DNA of 64,000 nt. Origin: Prorocentrum cordatum (Eukaryota > Sar > Dinophyceae > Prorocentrales > Prorocentraceae). The notes under the pieces were generated by a model. It ran no database searches, had not been told where the DNA came from, and worked only from the letters and a program-made list of their open reading frames with translations. Positions within the stretch are counted from its first letter, which is position 1. Every line of letters begins with the position of its first letter. A program made the translations under genes and the position numbers. The stretch is taken from NCBI GenBank assembly GCA_963575745.1, contig CAUYUJ010016149.1, positions 499,924 through 563,923 of the forward strand. Direction: 5' to 3'. Positions 54,375 through 64,000 of the stretch are shown piece after piece.

Positions 54375-55525
54375 ATGGGAAACTGTGGTGGGGTGGTTGG
54401 GACGGTGGTGGGGATGGTGGTTGGGAGTGGGGACTGGGACAGGGGTGGGGACAGAGGGGACAGTGGGGGGAGTGGGATCGTTGTGGGGACATTGGTGGCG
54501 ACAGTGGGACAGTGCGACAGTGGTGGGAGCACTGGTGGGGACAGTGGGGACAGTGGGGACAGTGATTGGACCAGTGGGGACAGTGGGACAGTGGTGGGGA
54601 CAGAGGGGACAGTAGGATCGTGGTGGGGACGGTGGTGGTGGGGACAGTGCTGAGGGGACAGTGGGACAGTGGTTGGGGCAGATTGGGCAGTGGGGCAGTG
54701 GTGGGGGCGGTGGTGGTGGGGACAGTGGTGAGGACGGTGATGAGGACGGTGGTGGAACAATGGAACAGTGGTACAGTGGGGACAGTGGTGGGGACAGCGG
54801 GGACAGTAGGACAGCGGTGGGAACAGTGGGGACAGTGGGACAGCACAGTGGGACAGCGGTGGGGACAGTGGGGACAGTGGGACAGTGGTGGGGACAGTGG
54901 GACAGTGGCGGGTGCAGTGGGGACAGTGGGCAGACTGGGACAGTGGTGGGGACAGCGGTGGGGACAGTGGGGACAGTGCGACGGGACAGTGGTGGGGGCA
55001 CTGCTGGGGACAGTGGGGACAGAGGTGGGGACAGAGGTGGGGACAGTGGGACAGTGGTGTGGACGGTGGTGGTGGGAACAGTGCTGAGGGGACAGTGGAA
55101 CAGTGGTGGGGACAGCGGGGACAGTGGGACCGTGGCGGGGACGGTGATGGTGGGGACAGTGGTGAGGGCGGTGGTGAGGATGGTGGTGGGACAATGGGAC
55201 AGTGGTACTGTTGGGACAGTGGGTGGGACAGTGGGACAGTGGTGGGAACAGTGGGGACAGTGGGACGGCACAGTGGAACATCGGTGGGGACAGTGGGGAC
55301 AGTGGGACAGTGGTGGTGAGAGTGGGGACAGTGGGGAGAGTGGGACCGTGGTGGGGACAGTGGTGGGGACAGCGGGACAGTGCGACAGTGGGGTGGGCAG
55401 TGCTGGGGACAGTGGGACAGGGGCGGGAACAGTGGGTACAGTGGGACAGTGGTGGGGACAGTGGGACAGTGGTGGGGACGGGGGTGGTGGGGACAGTGTT
55501 GGGGGCGGTGGTGAGGACGGTGGTG
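54375..55525. repeat. Minisatellite of GGGGACAGTGGGACAGTGGT units
   Basis: About 1.15 kb of GGGACAGTGG-based units, 10-20 bp long, with GGTGGTGGGGACGG variants. ORFs of up to 589 codons on the minus strand and 291 on the plus strand are repeat-derived. Confidence 0.95.
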
Positions 55526-55534
55526 GGGACCCGT

Positions 55535-55593
55535 GAGTCGTTTATGCCGGCGGCGAGTGGGGGGAGGGGTTCGAACCGGTATAGTGACCCCCC
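55535..55593. repeat. Right arm of the inverted repeat bounding the GGGACAGT minisatellite
   Basis: GAGTCGTTTATGCCGGCGGC, then GGGTTCGAACCGGTATAGTG, pairs with 54,301-54,353. G-runs and further TTCGAACC motifs follow up to 55,780. Confidence 0.8.
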
Positions 55594-55844
55594 CCCCGGT
55601 TTTACAGGGGGGGGGGGGGGGGTTTTCGAACCGTATAGTGGCCCAACCGCTCGCCCGGTTTTCCGGAGGGGGGGGGGAGGGGAGGGTTGCGGGGGGGAGT
55701 CCTTGCCGGAGGAGGGGGGGGGGTCTCGAGTAGGGGTGGGGGTGGGGGGCATTTTCGGAGGGGGGCCAGGGGACCCCCGGTTCAGGGGTCCGGAGGAAGA
55801 AGGGGGTGAATTTTCCACAGCAAAGCGGCGGTGGATCACGTTTA

Positions 55845-55985
55845 TACATACATGGCATGATACAAACATACAAACATACATGCATACACATACATAAATC
55901 AATGCGTAGCTGCATGCATGTATACAGGCATACATACATGCATACATACATACATACATACATACACATACAAGCATACGCATAT
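55845..55985. repeat. (ACAT)n microsatellite
   Basis: CATACATACATAC with ATGCATAC variants, ending at the inverted repeat of the 115-bp array. Confidence 0.9.
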
Positions 55986-57120
55986 ATAGCCCTGTGCACC
56001 CACCAAGAACCCCCCTTTCTCATGATTATATATGAATTTATTCACGATTCCTACGATTTTCGGACTCACTTTTGAGGCTCTTTTGTGGAAGATTTTTTGG
56101 GCTCCCTTCTACTCAACTCCCTCCGTCTCCAACACAACACCCATTACTCAACAGCCTCCTTCTCCAACACAACATCCGATACTCAACAGGCTCCCTCCCC
56201 AAGCTGAACTTGAAAAGAGCCTTCTACTCAACTCCATCCGTCTCCAACACAACACCCAGTGCTCAACAGCCTCCTTCTCCAACACAACACCCGATACTCA
56301 ACAGGCTCCCTCCCCAAGCTGAACTTGAAAAGAACCTTCTACTCAACTCCCTCCGTCTCCAACACAACACCCAGTACTCAACAGCCTCCTTCTCCAACAC
56401 AACACCCGATACTCAACAGGCTCCCTCCCCAAGCTGAACTTGAAAAGAACCTTCTACTCAACTCCCTCCGTCTCCAACACAACACCCAGTACTCAACAGC
56501 CTCCTTCTCCAACACAACACCCGATACTCAACAGGCTCCCTCCCCAAGCTGCACCAAGAACCCCCCTTTCTCATGATTATATATGAATTTGTATATGATT
56601 CCTACGATTTTCGGACTCACTTTTGAGGCTCTTTTTTGGAAGACTTGTTGAGCTCCCTTCTACTCAACTCCCTCCGTCTCCAACACAACACCCAGTACTC
56701 AACAGCCTCCTTCTCCAACACAACACCCGATACTCAACAGGCTCCCTCCCCAAGCTGAACTTGAAAAGAACCTTCTACTCAACTCCCTCCGTCTCCAACA
56801 CAACACCCAGTACTCAACAGCCTCCTTCTCCAACACAACACCCGATACTCAACAGGCTCCCTCCCCAAGCTGAACTTGAAAATAACCTTCTACTCAACTC
56901 CCTCCGTTTCCAACACAACACCCAGTATTCAACAGCCTCCTTCTCCAACACAACACCCGATACTCAACAGGCTCCCTCCGTCTCCAACACACACATGTAC
57001 TCCAGATCCTACCACCACAACACGACGCGACACCCGAAACTCTAACCGCACCCGCCCTCTTTGTCCTTGGCATCTTCCAAGAGGAAGGGGGGGTTCATGG
57101 TGGGTGCTGCGGCCCATATA
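55984..57120. repeat. 115-bp satellite in two blocks, within a 551-bp duplication and bounded by inverted repeats
   Basis: The anchor CTTCTACTCAACTCC is at 56,106, 56,221, 56,336 and 56,451 (period exactly 115) and again at 56,657, 56,772 and 56,887. The 100-bp leader (CACCAAGAACCCCCC, TTTCTCATGATTATATATGA, CTACGATTTTCGGACTCAC) precedes both blocks, at 56,001 and 56,552, an offset of 551 bp. Each 115-bp unit contains two near copies of TCTCCAACACAACACCC plus a TACTCAACAG block. The outer ends 55,984-56,023 and 57,082-57,120 are inverted repeats (GCACCCACCAAGAACCCCCC versus GGGGGGTTCATGGTGGGTGC). Confidence 0.9.
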
Positions 57121-57945
57121 TACATACATACATACGTACACACACATATATATATACACACATGTGTACGTACGTACGTCCATGCATGCATGCATACAAA
57201 CAGACGGCCATACATGCATGCCTACATACAGACAACCATGCATACCTACCTACATACACACATACAAACATACACACATACATGCATGCATACGTACATG
57301 CACACATACCTACAGACATGTACAGACACACCTGCATACACACATGTGCAGAGATATACATGCATCCACACATGCCATCATACACACACGTATGCATACA
57401 TACACGTGGACGCGAATACATACACCCCATACATCGACACAGACGCTTATACATACATAGCTCATACATACATAAGTGCATGCATACATAAAATCTGTGC
57501 ATACATACAGACATGCATGCCTGCATGCATACACACATACGGCATACATGCATCTGCGCATCCACACATGCACACGCGCACACTTACATGCATGCATGCA
57601 TACATACATACATTCATACATGAACCTACACACATACATCCATACATACATACATACACACACACATACACCCATGCATACATATATACATACATACACA
57701 CATACACATATATTCACACATACGCACATACACATACAACTTTACTCATACCCACTCATACTACATACTTGTTTACATACAGGCATGCAGATCTAAACAC
57801 ATAAGTACACACATACCTACATGCATGCATACACACACACGTACATACATACATCTACACACGTGCACGCTGACAGGTGTAGACGTATGCATTTTTCTTA
57901 CACATTTACACACATACATGTACACATCCATTCGTAGACTCATGC

Positions 57946-57976
<31 letters not shown>

Positions 57977-58225
57977 TACAAACCGACACACATCCGTGAA
58001 TGCATACATACATACATACAGACAACCATCCATGCCTACATACATACCCACACACGAGCATGCACATACATACATACATAACCATATGCATACATACATA
58101 CACACATGCGTACACACATGCATACACACATACATGCATGCATACACACAAACATGCATCCGTACATGCGGTCATACATACACACATACATACATACATA
58201 CATACACACATACACACATACCTAC
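57115..58225. repeat. (ACAT)n microsatellite, about 1.1 kb
   Basis: ACATACATGCATACACAC-type repeats with TATATA runs (57,945-57,970). Confidence 0.95.
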
Positions 58226-58444
58226 AGAGAGGTAGATAGAGCGAGCCACTCGTGTGACGCAATCGCCTCTATGCGTACACAATCAGTTGGGTACATCAGC
58301 TAAGCATACATAATCCGATCCCGGGCCCTGGGCACGCGTCATGCGGAACATCCCTGGCAGTATTGCATGCCACTTCTTCGGGGCCTCCAGGAGGCCTGTC
58401 AACCCGCTTGAGATATTTCACAAACGCCTCCGTGAGGGGTTTCT

Positions 58445-59695
58445 TATATTACATGGTTGTGGGGTTGGGGGCTTGGGGAGTTTCACCGCCTCAGGGGCTT
58501 CTGATGTCACCAGATTGGGGGGTTGGGTTGAAAGGGTGTGTTGAGGGGTTGGGCGATTTGGGGATTGGGAGCTGTGTATTTGGGAGTCAAGGGGTCTTGG
58601 GGGTAGCGGGTTGGGCAGTTAGGGGTTTGAGAGGCCCTGGGGTTTGAGGGGTTGGAGAGTGGGGGTTGGGGGGGTGAGAGGTTAGGGGTTTCGGAATGTT
58701 CAGGGGTTGGAGAATTTTGGGGTTGCGGGTGGGGTAGGTGGTGTGGGGGGTTCAAGGGTTGGGGGTACTGAGGCAGTCGGGGGGTTGGGTGTTTGGGAAA
58801 TTGAGGAGTTGGGGGATTGGGGGGTTGTGGAGTTGGGGGGTAGAGGAGTTGGTGGGTTGAGGGGGTTGGGGAGTTTGGAGGTTAGACGGTTGAAGGGTTG
58901 GGGGGTTGGGGGGCTGAGGGTTGGGGGCTTGGGGGTTGGAATGTTGGGAGGTTCAAGGGTTGGAGGGTTGAGGGGTTGAGAAGTTGCGGGATGAGGAGTT
59001 GGGGGGTTGGGGGGTGGCGGGTTTGGGGGTTGATTGGTTGTGGAGTTGCGGAGTTGGTGGGTTTGGGGAGTTGAGGGGTTGGGGGATGGCGGGTTTGGGT
59101 GTTGATTGGTTGTGGAGTTGCGGAGTTGGGTGGTTTGGGGAGTTTGGGGGTTCGGGGGTTCGGGGAGTTGGGAGGTTGGACGCTTGGGGGATTGGAATGT
59201 TGATCGTTTGGGTGATTTGGGATTTTTCGAGTTGGTGAGCTCAAGGATCAGGGGGTTGAGGGGGTTGGAGGGTTGGGGGTTGGCGCTTGTGATGGTAGGG
59301 GGTTGGCGCTTGATGCCCCGGGGTTGGGGGATCGGGGGGTTGCGGGGCTTCATCCCCCTCGACGGTTTTTGATCTCACAGGGCTTGGGAGATTTAAGGGT
59401 TTTCACCCCTGGAGGGGATTCTGATGTCCTGGGGTTCGGGGATTGGGGGCTTGGGGGGTTTCCCACCCGTGATAGGTTTCTGGTGTCACAGGGTCTGGGA
59501 GGGGGTCACCGCCCTGGGGGGGATCTGATGTCACGGGGTTGGGGGTCTGGGGGTTTTCATTGTTTTTGAAGGGTTTCTGAGGTCACGGGGTTTGGGGGTT
59601 TCGCACTCTGGAGGGGTTTTTGGTGTCCCTGGGGTGGGAGGTTGGGGGGTTTCACCCCCCCTGAGGGGTTTCTGATGTCACACGGTTGGCAGGAT
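58445..59695. repeat. GGGGTTGGGG-rich array and GATGTCAC repeats
   Basis: 58,500-59,350 consists of GGGGTTGG, GGGGATTGG and GGAGTTGG units. 59,350-59,695 has about six units of TTTCTGATGTCAC(A/G)GGG with GGGTTTCACCCC. The G-runs could form G-quadruplexes. It is not the TTTAGGG telomere repeat. Confidence 0.85.
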
Positions 59696-59703
59696 CTGGA
59701 CTC

Positions 59704-59780
59704 GGGGAACGAAGAATGACATAGACATAAACATTCGGAGGTCCGCGCGGGATCTCGGATCGGCGCTGGCGCCCCGCCCC
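59704..59780 (-). repeat. Dispersed repeat 'GGTCCGCGCGGA', inverted copy
   Basis: GGGGAACGAAGAATGACATA, ATAAACATTCGGAGGTCCGC and GCGGGATCTCGGATCGGCGC match the reverse complement of 1,441-1,557. Three GATGAATCCCC motifs follow at 59,782-59,824, with a GATGAACCCC variant at about 59,924. Confidence 0.75.
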
Positions 59781-60159
59781 TGGATGAATCCCCTTACAGA
59801 TGAATCCCCATCTGGATGAATCCCCAGTCTTCGTTCCCCTTCTGGATGATCTGGGCGACAGTGGAGTCCCCTCATGACCTCCATGGTTTCAATGCTGATG
59901 CCATTCTTCGTCCCCTTTGTATGGATGAACCCCCCGGCTCGCAAGTCGACGGCCGTGCCTCCCGAGGGCGTGCCGGCGTGCGCGCGGCGCGGCGCACGCG
60001 GAGGCCGCGGCGCGTGCGCGCCAGCACGACGCCCGGAAGCTCCAGAGCTTCGAGGCGGAGAGGCGCGCGGCCGTCGCCGGCCCCGTCTGCCTCGAGGGGG
60101 CCCGGGCAGCCTGGGGGGCGGGGGCGGAGGAGGGGGGAGGAGGGGCGAGGAGGGGGAGG

Positions 60160-60432
60160 GGGACTGAAAGGAGCGAGGAGGAGCGAGGAGGAGCGAGGAA
60201 CGAGGAGGAGCAAGGACAAGGAGGAGCGAGGAGGAGGAGGAGCGACGAGGAGGCGAAGGAGGAGGAGGAGCAGCAAGCAGCAGCAGCAGCTGCAGCAACA
60301 GCAGCAGAGGAGGAGGAGGAGGAGCAGCAAGCAGCAGCAGCAGCAGCAGCAGAGGAGGAGGAGGAGGAGGAGGAGGAGGAGGAGGAGAAGGAGGAGCAAG
60401 CAGCAGCAGCAGCAGCAGCAACAGCAGAAACA
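60160..60432. repeat. (GGA)n and (GCA)n trinucleotide array
   Basis: GGAGGA and GCAGCA runs alternate. AGGAGCA(G/A)GCAAGCAGCAGC-type junctions occur near 60,262, 60,317 and 60,383. An ORF at 59,816-60,559 gains a Gln/Arg-rich middle from this array. Confidence 0.9.
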
Positions 60433-60559
60433 ACAGAGATACCGCTACGGCTACCCACTCCTCGTCGCCGCGGCTGGATCCGCTTCGAAATCTGAGTCAA
60501 AACGCGAAGGAGAGGGCGAGGTGGACGATGGAGAGGACGAGGACCAGGATGTCGAATGA

Positions 60560-60866
60560 TGGGACGGAGGAGAGGGCCCCAGCAGCACGGATGATCAGGG
60601 GATCAGGGGTGGAGGTCATGTCAGCTTGTGGTTCACAAATGAGGCCCCCGTCCCCGCCGGGGGCTGATGAATAGACTCCGCGGGGCGCGAAACAATTTTT
60701 TCATCGCGCACGCCAGAGGTTCGTCGCGGGCGCCGTCAAGGGGATCGTGTACCCCGTGCACGGCAGCCTCAAACCGATTGCCTTTCGAATGGAAGTTGTC
60801 ATAGTGATCGTATGCATCCGAGGCGAAGTTTTTCCCTTCCCCAGGCTGGTTACTGTCGTGCCACAG
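60560..60866. other. No recognisable gene
   Basis: Short apparently unique spacer between two trinucleotide arrays. Confidence 0.4.
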
Positions 60867-61437
60867 TCGTCGGCGTCGGCAACGGCGTCGGCGTCGGCGT
60901 CGGCGTTGGCGTCGTCGTCGTCGTCCGTCGTTGTCCTCGTCCTCATCCTCGTCGTCGTCGTCGTCGACAGCAGGCAGGGCCTATGCAGCTTCTCCTCCAT
61001 GGGGTATCCGCAGTGCGTCGTCGTCCCCGCCGTCGTCGTCGTCGCGTTGACGTCGTCGTCGTCGTCGGCGTCGTCGGCGTCGGCGTCGGCGTCGTCGTCG
61101 TCGACTGCAGCGGCTTAAGCAGCAAGCAGCACCCCCCCCAGGGGGCATCCGCAATGCGTCGTCGTCGCCACCGTCGTCCGTCGTCGTCCCCCTCGCTTGC
61201 CCTCCTCGTTTTCGTCGTCGTCTTCGTTCTCGTCCATGTCGGCGCCGGCGTCGTCGTCGGGGTCGTCGTCGTCGGCGTTGTCGTCGCCACCGTCGTCGTC
61301 TCGTCGTCGTCTTCGTCGTCGTCGTCGTCCGTCGTCGTTGTCGACCTACACCGGGCCTCCGCAGCACCCCCCTTCGAGGGCATCCGCAGTGCAAGGTCGT
61401 CGGCGCCGTCGTCGCGTTGTCGTCGTGGTCGTCGTCG

Positions 61438-61536
<99 letters not shown>

Positions 61537-61537
61537 T

Positions 61538-61584
<47 letters not shown>

Positions 61585-61964
61585 CGTCGTCGTCGATTAC
61601 ACCGGGCCTGCGCAGCCCCCCGTCCGCCATAGAGTATCCGCACTGCGTTGTCGTCGTCGCTGTCGTCGTCGTTGTCGTCCTCGTCCTCGTCCTCATCCTC
61701 CTCCTCGTCCTCGTCCTCGCTGTCGTCGTCGCCGTTTTCGACTGCAGCTGGGGTATCCGCAGTGCGTCGTCGTCGTCCGTCGGCGTCGTTGTCGTCGTCG
61801 TCGTCGTCGTTGTCGTCCTCGTCGTCTTCGTTGTTTTCGTCGTCGTCGTCGTCGACGACTCAGCGGGCCAGCGCAGCCCCCCCGCCCCCCCCCCATGGAG
61901 CCTCCTCAGTGCGTTGTCGTCCGCCGTCGCCGTCGCCGTCACCGCCGCCGCCGCCGCCGCTACC

Positions 61965-62005
<41 letters not shown>

Positions 62006-62040
62006 TGTCGTCGTTGTCGTCGTCGTCGTTGTAGGACGGT
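60867..62040. repeat. (GTC)n array with an embedded periodic 30-50-bp unit
   Basis: CGTCGTCGTC runs are interrupted six times by a conserved insert ending (T/C)ATCCGCAGTGC or a close variant, before GTCGTCGTC resumes (near 61,008, 61,148, 61,381, 61,636, 61,756 and 61,899). In several copies the insert starts CC(G/T)GGCC(T/A) and has GCAGC and C-runs. The array is about 1.17 kb. ORFs of 410 and 333 codons (plus) follow from the repeat. Confidence 0.85.
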
Positions 62041-62769
62041 GTAGTGGAGGGAGGTGGAGGGACAAGGAAAAGGAGGAGACCTTTCGGCCCGCCTCGTCGG
62101 CCCTCCTCCCCCTCAGCTGCTTTTCGTGTTTGGCCATGTCGGCACCGCCCGCCAGCCGAGGTGCCGTTGTCCCCCGCCTCCTCTTTCCTTCCTGCTAGTG
62201 TCTATCTTGGCCCAGCCGCCCCGTTGTATCGGAGGCGTTGCTGTCCCCCCCCACTGCTGAAGCGGCGCCGTTTGCATCTCGCCAGTCGCCCTCTTGCGGT
62301 CCGCCTGTTGTCGGCGCTAATCACCGGCGTCGCCGCCGCGTGTTTCACTTTGGCGGGCGCCCCCACCCCCTGCGATTCGCCCGCGCAGGGAAAACATATT
62401 TGAAATCACGCGCCCCCCATACTTTGGCAATCGCAATCTGATATTATGTTGAGGACCAGGGTGGAGAGGAGAGAGCAGGAATCTTGCTACTGCCGGAGTG
62501 ACCCTTCGCCGGAGTGGCCTTTGGTGCGCGCCGATCCGGGCCCCCGCGATCGCGGAACAAAAGTCAGGGTGCGATACCGTTGCGTTGTGCACTTGGATGG
62601 CCTTCCCGCGCCTCCCCTAAAGCCGCGCATCACGATTCATTCTCGCCCAGTGTCACTCTTGCGTGTAGCCGCTGCTGCTTAGCTGGGTTGCCACCCGACA
62701 AAACGCTCAAACCTTCGTCTGTTCAGGTGCACCTCTTCTCGTCCGTTCCCCAAAAAGGCCAGTCGGTTG
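62041..62769. other. No recognisable gene
   Basis: GC-rich DNA with ORFs of 60-119 codons on both strands without recognisable domains. Confidence 0.4.
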
Positions 62770-63072
62770 TGATGTCTGCTACCTCGTGGTGTCCACGTCT
62801 TTCGGTTTTTCGCCAACCATCTGAAAGTGACCAGGGACTTCCAGACTAAATAGTCGATTCCCAAATTGCATTTCTAGTTGACTCAATGAGCGTTTTTCGG
62901 TGCTCCTTGATTCTCAGGGGGCGGACGGGAACCCTATCTACTTGCATCGCCTTCGTACTTCATGTTTCTACCCACGTGTTCACACCGGCGCGTATGCTAT
63001 CCGCTCTTTTGTGGTCTCCACGTCGCTCGTGTTTTTGTCAGCCATCCCAAGGTGGCGGGGGACTTCCAGGCG
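62770..63072. repeat. Direct repeat pair of about 80 bp (62,770-62,845 and 62,990-63,072)
   Basis: Both contain GTGGT(G/C)TCCACGTC, then GTTTTT, then CAGCCATC or CAACCATC, then GGGACTTCCAG. They are about 220 bp apart in the same orientation. Confidence 0.6.
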
Positions 63073-63338
63073 ATCGGTCCTAACGCGAGGGGCTGCCATA
63101 ATTTATTCCCCGGTGACAGAGTTGTATGATTGTTGATCGGCCCCAGCAGGGCGCTGCGAACGCCCCAAAAGCTGATGCCCATATTGTTCTGGAGTTGTGT
63201 TAACTGTCCCTTGGAGGCGGCCGTAAGGAAAAAAAACTCGGCTCAAGTACGGGTTGGATGTTCAGCTGCTGCTGCCGCGCGGTCTTGCCGCCGTTTTTGG
63301 CAAAGCCAGTGATCCTGTCGAGGAGCTCCAACTAATTT

Positions 63339-63770
63339 TTAGTTCTGTGCTTCGCGGCTTTGCCCAAGAGGTCTCATCGTGGGCGGGGGCCCTCCCGCCA
63401 TTCTCTCGGCTGATTTTCCGGCCGCTTGCTCAGCTGCGCTCGGCCTGCCCGAAGGGATGGCGATCTGGCCTTTCTTATGTGCTGGTGGTTTTTCTCCCCG
63501 AGGGCATTGGGTCTGGTGCGGCTGCTGCTCCTGGGGCCTGCTGGGGCTGCTGGCACTGCGGCGACTGCGGGAGCGCCGCCTCTTCATCATCAGCTCCTGG
63601 ATCATTAATGCATTTTCGATGTTTACCGGGACGCCTTTTCTGGCCTGAATGACATCGTTGGTCGCGAGCTGCATGGGGCGCTGAGCTGGATGCCATCGGC
63701 AGTCTGTGCGCCCATGTCGGTGGGGTCTCTCAGTTTTGTCAGACGACTCGATGCCCGTCTCGACTACCAT
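63339..63770 (-). CDS. Weak hypothetical ORF, 143 codons, Arg/Ser-rich
   Basis: It starts at an ATG (63,770). The product includes MQLATNDVIQARKGVPVNIE, a short helical segment (NALMIQELMMKRRR) and an RS-like stretch (SRSRRSASS). The first part looks more protein-like than other ORFs in this half, but there is no known domain. It could be an exon fragment or chance. The rest of 63,075-64,000 shows nothing else. Confidence 0.25.
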   Translation of the reverse strand: MVVETGIESSDKTERPHRHGRTDCRWHPAQRPMQLATNDVIQARKGVPVNIENALMIQELMMKRRRSRSRRSASSPSRPQEQQPHQTQCPRGEKPPAHKKGQIAIPSGRPSAAEQAAGKSAERMAGGPPPTMRPLGQSREAQN

Positions 63771-64000
63771 GTGCTTTTCCTTTGTATTTTCCCGAGGTCA
63801 GTGAGCCCGCAGGCACCGTCGGGCTGCGTGTCGTAAGTGTGCCTGGTAGTGTTCGACTTGGCAGGAGTCGGCGGCGAGCCCGAGGGGGAAATGAGAAGGG
63901 GCGGAAGTCCCCGGGCCTTCTGAGAATTGTTGGTGAGCTTTCCCCGAAAGCACCACAGCATTCTCAGAAGGCGCGAGAATTTCTTAGAAATCACGCCGCC

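Noticed and set aside
54254-56023. 589-codon minus-strand ORF and other long ORFs through the GGGACAGT array
   Set aside because: They consist of repeat words (PTVPTVP and similar) and stay open in several frames because the unit has no stops.
58445-59350. Telomere-like G-rich array
   Set aside because: Units are GGGGTTGG and GGGGATTGG without a fixed period, not the TTTAGGG type expected for dinoflagellates.
60812-62044. 410-codon plus-strand ORF and 333-codon companion
   Set aside because: Poly-Arg/Val/Ser from (GTC)n; the same DNA is open in other frames and on the other strand.

Overview
The window comes from a dinoflagellate nuclear genome. The best evidence is a dinoflagellate spliced-leader (DinoSL) sequence encoded in the DNA at 21,290-21,311, with a second, 15-nt relict copy joined directly to it at 21,275-21,289. 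This is the known footprint of an mRNA that was trans-spliced, copied back into the genome, and trans-spliced and copied again. Long intron-less minus-strand genes, decayed retroelements, high and uneven GC and very many simple repeats fit the same assignment. I cannot name the species.

Layout. 1-1,880: degenerate repeats and a TA microsatellite. 1,883-8,523 (minus): one decayed non-LTR (LINE-type) retrotransposon with Cys-rich N-terminus, EEP endonuclease, reverse transcriptase, zinc knuckle, RNase H and C-terminal zinc motif, broken by many frameshifts. 8,640-19,890: trinucleotide arrays, a 386-bp tandem duplication, low-complexity 'TTGGGGCC' DNA and no convincing gene. 19,891-21,311 (minus): a retroposed, frameshifted zinc-finger gene with the double spliced leader. 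21,330-26,400: mosaic of dispersed repeats and foldbacks. 26,437-27,632 (plus): a second, unrelated decayed reverse transcriptase. 27,600-34,600: GC-rich DNA, a foldback element and a 1-kb minisatellite.

34,634-43,042 holds the only two large genes that look functional, both on the minus strand. One is an uninterrupted ORF of about 1,237 codons with an N-terminal Cys cluster. The other is a roughly 1,330-codon gene with an HMG-box-like domain and a C-terminal Cys/His motif, whose four frame changes all fall on A-runs. Each has a degraded DinoSL-like sequence just upstream. Between them lies an array of four 20-21-bp palindromes built on TTGCACAAC/GTTGTGCAA.

43,480-64,000 is almost wholly repetitive: a polypyrimidine tract, a 181-bp foldback element with 33-bp terminal inverted repeats, a roughly 65-bp minisatellite, a cluster of ACCGTGCGGTGA palindromes, TGG, CATA, GGGACAGT, 115-bp, GGGGTTGG and CGT arrays, several bounded by inverted repeats. 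No rRNA, tRNA or CRISPR array was found. Very long ORFs in this half are products of stop-free repeats and are not annotated as genes.
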